NCBI GenBank assembly: GCA_963806145.1
Contig: CAWDXD010000036.1
Span: forward strand, 1-64,000
DNA: 64,000 nt
Source: DASXKD01 sp963806145
GTDB lineage: Bacteria > Actinomycetota > Actinomycetes > Streptosporangiales > Streptosporangiaceae
Direction: 5' to 3'
Shown here: positions 61,874-64,000 of the stretch, piece by piece
Layout of the letters: each line of letters starts with the position of its first letter
How positions within the stretch are numbered: the first letter of the stretch is position 1
Position numbers and translations under genes: made by a program
The notes under the pieces: model-generated
The model's input: the letters and a program-made list of their open reading frames with translations, nothing else
What the model was told of the DNA's origin: nothing
The model's database searches: none

Positions 61874-61891
61874 GTGTTAAGGCAGTGTTAT
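61874..61891 (+). promoter_or_regulatory. Mirrored direct repeat pair facing the ABC operon
   Basis: GTGTTAA (61874-61880) and GTGTTAT (61885-61891), again with 11-bp spacing, are the reverse complement of the first pair. They face the ABC transporter genes, so the regulator probably controls both directions. Confidence 0.6.
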
Positions 61892-62034
61892 CGGCCGGTG
61901 GCTACCGTCTGGCGCTATGACTGCGAGCTTGCTGGAACTGCGCGTGCCGGAGACCTGCGGCCGCCGTGCCGTGGTGGCCCAAGCGCGGCGCGGCTGGCCC
62001 GGTTCCGCCGGCTTGTCCGGCTGGGCGGTCCCCG

Positions 62035-62142
62035 GTGCTGTCCGGCCGGGCGGGCGCGGGGAAGTTCACCGCCGTAGTCACCAAGTCAGCCCTGATCCTG
62101 CCCTACCTGGCGGTCGCGGCAGGCCTGGCAGTCGCCTCGTAG
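62035..62142 (+). pseudogene. Possible membrane-protein remnant before ABC genes
   Basis: A 35-codon tail (GAGKFTAVVTKSALILPYLA, then VAAGLAVAS and a stop) reads as a hydrophobic C-terminus. Two other frames in 61917-62035 hold short protein-like pieces, so a small membrane protein may have been disrupted by frameshifts here. Evidence is weak; it could be chance. Confidence 0.25.
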
Positions 62143-62168
62143 GCGATCGGTATCTCGAGGAGGACCTC

Positions 62169-62914
62169 ATGAACGTGGAGATCAGCGGGGTGACCCGGCG
62201 GTTCGGCCGGAACCTTGCCGTGGCGGGGGTGGATGTGGAGACCGGCCCGGGGGTGTTCGGGCTGCTGGGCCCGAACGGCGCGGGCAAGACCACGCTGCTA
62301 CGGATGATGGCCACCGTGATCACCCCGTCCGCGGGGACGCTGCGGCTGCTCGACCGCGACCCAGGCAGCTACGGGCCGCGGCGGGAGATCCGGCGCCGGC
62401 TCGGATACCTGCCGCAGAACCTCGGCTACTACCCGGGGTTCACAGTGGAGGAGTTCGTCCAGTACTTCGCGCTGCTCAAGCAGATGCCGCCGGCCCGATC
62501 CCCGCCGCCGTGGCGGCTGCGGTCGAGCGGGTGGATCTCGGCGGCAAGGCCAGGGCGAAGCTGCGCACCCTGTCCGGCGGGATGCTGCGCCGGGCCGGGA
62601 TCGCCCAGGCGATCGTCAACGAGCCCGGCCTGCTGCTACTCGACGAGCCGACCGCCGGGCTGGACCCCGAGCAGCGGGTCGCGTTCCGCGACCTGCTGCG
62701 CGACCTCGGTCAGCGGGCCACCGTGGTGGTCTCCACCCACCTGGTCGAGGATGTCGCCGCCGCGTGCACCGAGGTCGCGCTGATGGACGCCGGGAAGATC
62801 GTCTTCCACGGCACCCCGGCGGAGCTGACCGCCCACGGTGAGGGCGCCGCCGCCGCGGGCGACGCCCCCCTGGAACGCGGCTACAGCGCCGTCCTGGCGG
62901 AGTCACGGTCATGA
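62169..62914 (+). pseudogene. ABC transporter ATP-binding protein, single frameshift
   Basis: Start ATG 62169 has AGGAGGACC upstream. Frame one gives NVEISGVTRRFGRNLAVAGV, Walker A FGLLGPNGAGKTTLLRMMAT, the Q-loop LGYLPQNLGYYPGFTVEEFV and ALLKQMPP. Near 62498 (GATCCCCGCC) the frame changes and continues AAAVERVDLGGKARAKLRTL, signature SGGMLRRAGIAQAIVNEPGL, Walker B LLLLDEPTAGLDPEQRVAFR and STHLVEDVAAACTEV. Intact length would be about 247 residues. One base lost in the C-run explains it; mutation or assembly error cannot be told apart. Its stop overlaps the permease start. Confidence 0.85.
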
Positions 62915-64000
62915 CCGCCGCCGGCGTCCCGCTCAGGACCGGACGGGCCACGGCCCGGCGCATGGCCTGCCTAGCGGCCGCGGGGCGGTTGCTGCGGCTG
63001 GAGTTCAAGCGCAACGCGGTGCCGTACGTGCTGCCGCTGCTCGCGGCGGTGTTCTTCTTCAACACGGTACGTACCGCGGATGGGTTCCCGCCCGTCTGGA
63101 CCCTGCGCGCGTCGGTGATCACCGATCACATGCTGTTCGAGTTCAGCGCGTTCGCCGGAGGCCTGGCCGCATGGGTGGGATCGCGCGAGGGGCGCAGGAA
63201 GACCATCGACCTGGTGGCGGCCACACCCCGCGCGGCGTGGGCGCGGCTGAGCGTCACCCTGGCCGGGACGCTGAGCTGGCTGCTGCTGGCGTTCCTGGCC
63301 GGGGTCGCAGTGCTGTACACCCAGACCGCGCTGCAGGCGACCTGGGGCGGGCCCCCGCTGTGGCCGGTGTTCGTCGGCACGGCCGCAGTGATCGTGGTGG
63401 CCACTATCGGGTTCACCTGCGGTGTCTTCTTCCCCGGGCGGTTCACCGCGCCGCTGGTCGCGACCGGCGCGCTCGTCCTATACCAGACCGGGCTCCGCCA
63501 GGCTCTGCGCGTCACGGTCTCGTCGGGCACGCACGCACTGCTGTCGCCGGCCAGCGCCCAGTCCTCCGTCGATGCGGGCGTCTACCATCACGTCGCACCG
63601 GACCTGTCGATCACGCAGGTCATGTTTATGGGCGGGATCGCCGTTGCGCTGTTCGGCGTGCTCGGCCTGGCGCCGGAGCTTCGCCAGTTCGCGTCGTCCG
63701 GCGGCCGAACGTTCTTGCGCGCCGCGCTCGCCGGTGCTGACGGCTGGCTGCTCCGCGCGGTCGCGGTCATCCTGGTCGCGTGCGGCGTCGCCGCGTCCTG
63801 GACCGCGTTCGCGCTGGCCGGGACCGCGAAACCGGACGCGGCCGGCGGATGGGAGATCCCGGCGCTGCACTCCGCAGCCAGCGACCGGCCGGTGCCTGCC
63901 ATCCCCGACTGCAGGTCCTCGTCCGGGTTCGGTGTGTGCGTCCACCCGGCATTCGGCTTCTACCTGAACGACCTGGCCGCGGCGCTTGGCCCGGTGGCCG
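62911..64000 (+). CDS. ABC transporter permease (3' end beyond window)
   Basis: The ATG at 62911 overlaps the ATPase stop (ATGA); the frame remains open to the right edge (363 codons visible). Hydrophobic helices: VPYVLPLLAAVFFFN, LSWLLLAFLAGVAVL, LWPVFVGTAAVIVVATIGFT, MFMGGIAVALFGVLGLAPEL and LLRAVAVILVACGVAASWTA. A long extracytoplasmic segment follows the fifth helix (SDRPVPAIPDCRSSSGFGVC) with two cysteines. It would function with the preceding ATPase, and the adjacent two-component system probably controls both. Substrate unknown. Confidence 0.85.
   Translation, partial: MTAAGVPLRTGRATARRMACLAAAGRLLRLEFKRNAVPYVLPLLAAVFFFNTVRTADGFPPVWTLRASVITDHMLFEFSAFAGGLAAWVGSREGRRKTIDLVAATPRAAWARLSVTLAGTLSWLLLAFLAGVAVLYTQTALQATWGGPPLWPVFVGTAAVIVVATIGFTCGVFFPGRFTAPLVATGALVLYQTGLRQALRVTVSSGTHALLSPASAQSSVDAGVYHHVAPDLSITQVMFMGGIAVALFGVLGLAPELRQFASSGGRTFLRAALAGADGWLLRAVAVILVACGVAASWTAFALAGTAKPDAAGGWEIPALHSAASDRPVPAIPDCRSSSGFGVCVHPAFGFYLNDLAAALGPVA

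Noticed and set aside
61917..62783. Long frame that would extend the ABC ATPase upstream
   Set aside because: The strong ribosome site and conserved N-terminus are at 62169; the upstream part is not protein-like, and the downstream part leaves the true frame after 62498.
1..64000. CRISPR arrays, tRNA and rRNA genes
   Set aside because: Looked for regularly spaced repeats and cloverleaf or rRNA-like segments by eye; none were seen. Short or unusual tRNAs could be missed without a covariance search.

Overview
The window is GC-rich DNA (roughly 70%, with one lower-GC stretch at about 8.9-11.4 kb) from an actinomycete. Supporting signs are strong G/C third-position bias, an F420/NADP-reductase-like protein, a mycothiol-type DinB/maleylpyruvate-isomerase protein, a DUF1707 protein, a large LuxR (LAL) regulator and leaderless promoters. 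No rRNA, tRNA or CRISPR array was seen. The gene mix (regulators, small detoxification enzymes, transporters, many broken genes, two integrase remnants) suggests an accessory chromosome region rather than a core one.

Layout. 0-6.1 kb: a secreted cysteine-rich YVTN beta-propeller (cut by the left edge), a TRAP-type solute-binding lipoprotein, and a NarL-type histidine kinase/response regulator pair whose kinase has a degenerate ATPase domain. 6.2-13.3 kb: a class-V aminotransferase, a DUF4287/DUF5655 protein, then a lower-GC island with an integrase tail, a frameshifted membrane protein, a ribbon-helix-helix-like protein, a stand-alone TIR protein and a decayed OsmC gene, followed by a threonine-aldolase-like lyase. 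13.7-31 kb: an ABC exporter pair, an aldo/keto reductase, many small VOC/DinB/YCII/PCD-like proteins, MerR and TetR regulators with visible operators, and remnants of an integrase, DUF998, GNAT, SRPBCC, alcohol dehydrogenase, deacetylase and CBU_0592 genes. 31-42 kb: a second class-V aminotransferase; an APC permease followed by a broken FAD oxidase and divergent from a M55 aminopeptidase and XRE-cupin regulator; an amidohydrolase with a methyltransferase; a TOPRIM protein coupled to a universal stress protein.

42-55 kb: a glycosylase/MFS pair, then a cluster around an 876-residue LAL regulator containing an isochorismatase-like hydrolase, an SDR, an MBL-fold hydrolase, a UvrA-like ABC protein and an NADP-binding reductase. 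Four transcription units in this cluster carry the same upstream element of about 75 bp, the strongest candidate here for an undescribed regulon. 55-64 kb: a truncated antiporter, a membrane-anchored NACHT-type NTPase, an OmpR-type two-component pair, and a divergent ABC exporter (ATPase frameshifted, permease cut by the right edge). Between the last two units lie two mirrored sets of 7-bp direct repeats that look like response-regulator sites.

A pervasive theme is gene decay. At least a dozen truncated or multiply disrupted genes can be read, plus five near-full-length genes interrupted by a single frameshift. The former are genuine remnants; the latter could be real mutations or assembly indels. 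All functions are inferred from reading translated sequence by eye; no database search was run.
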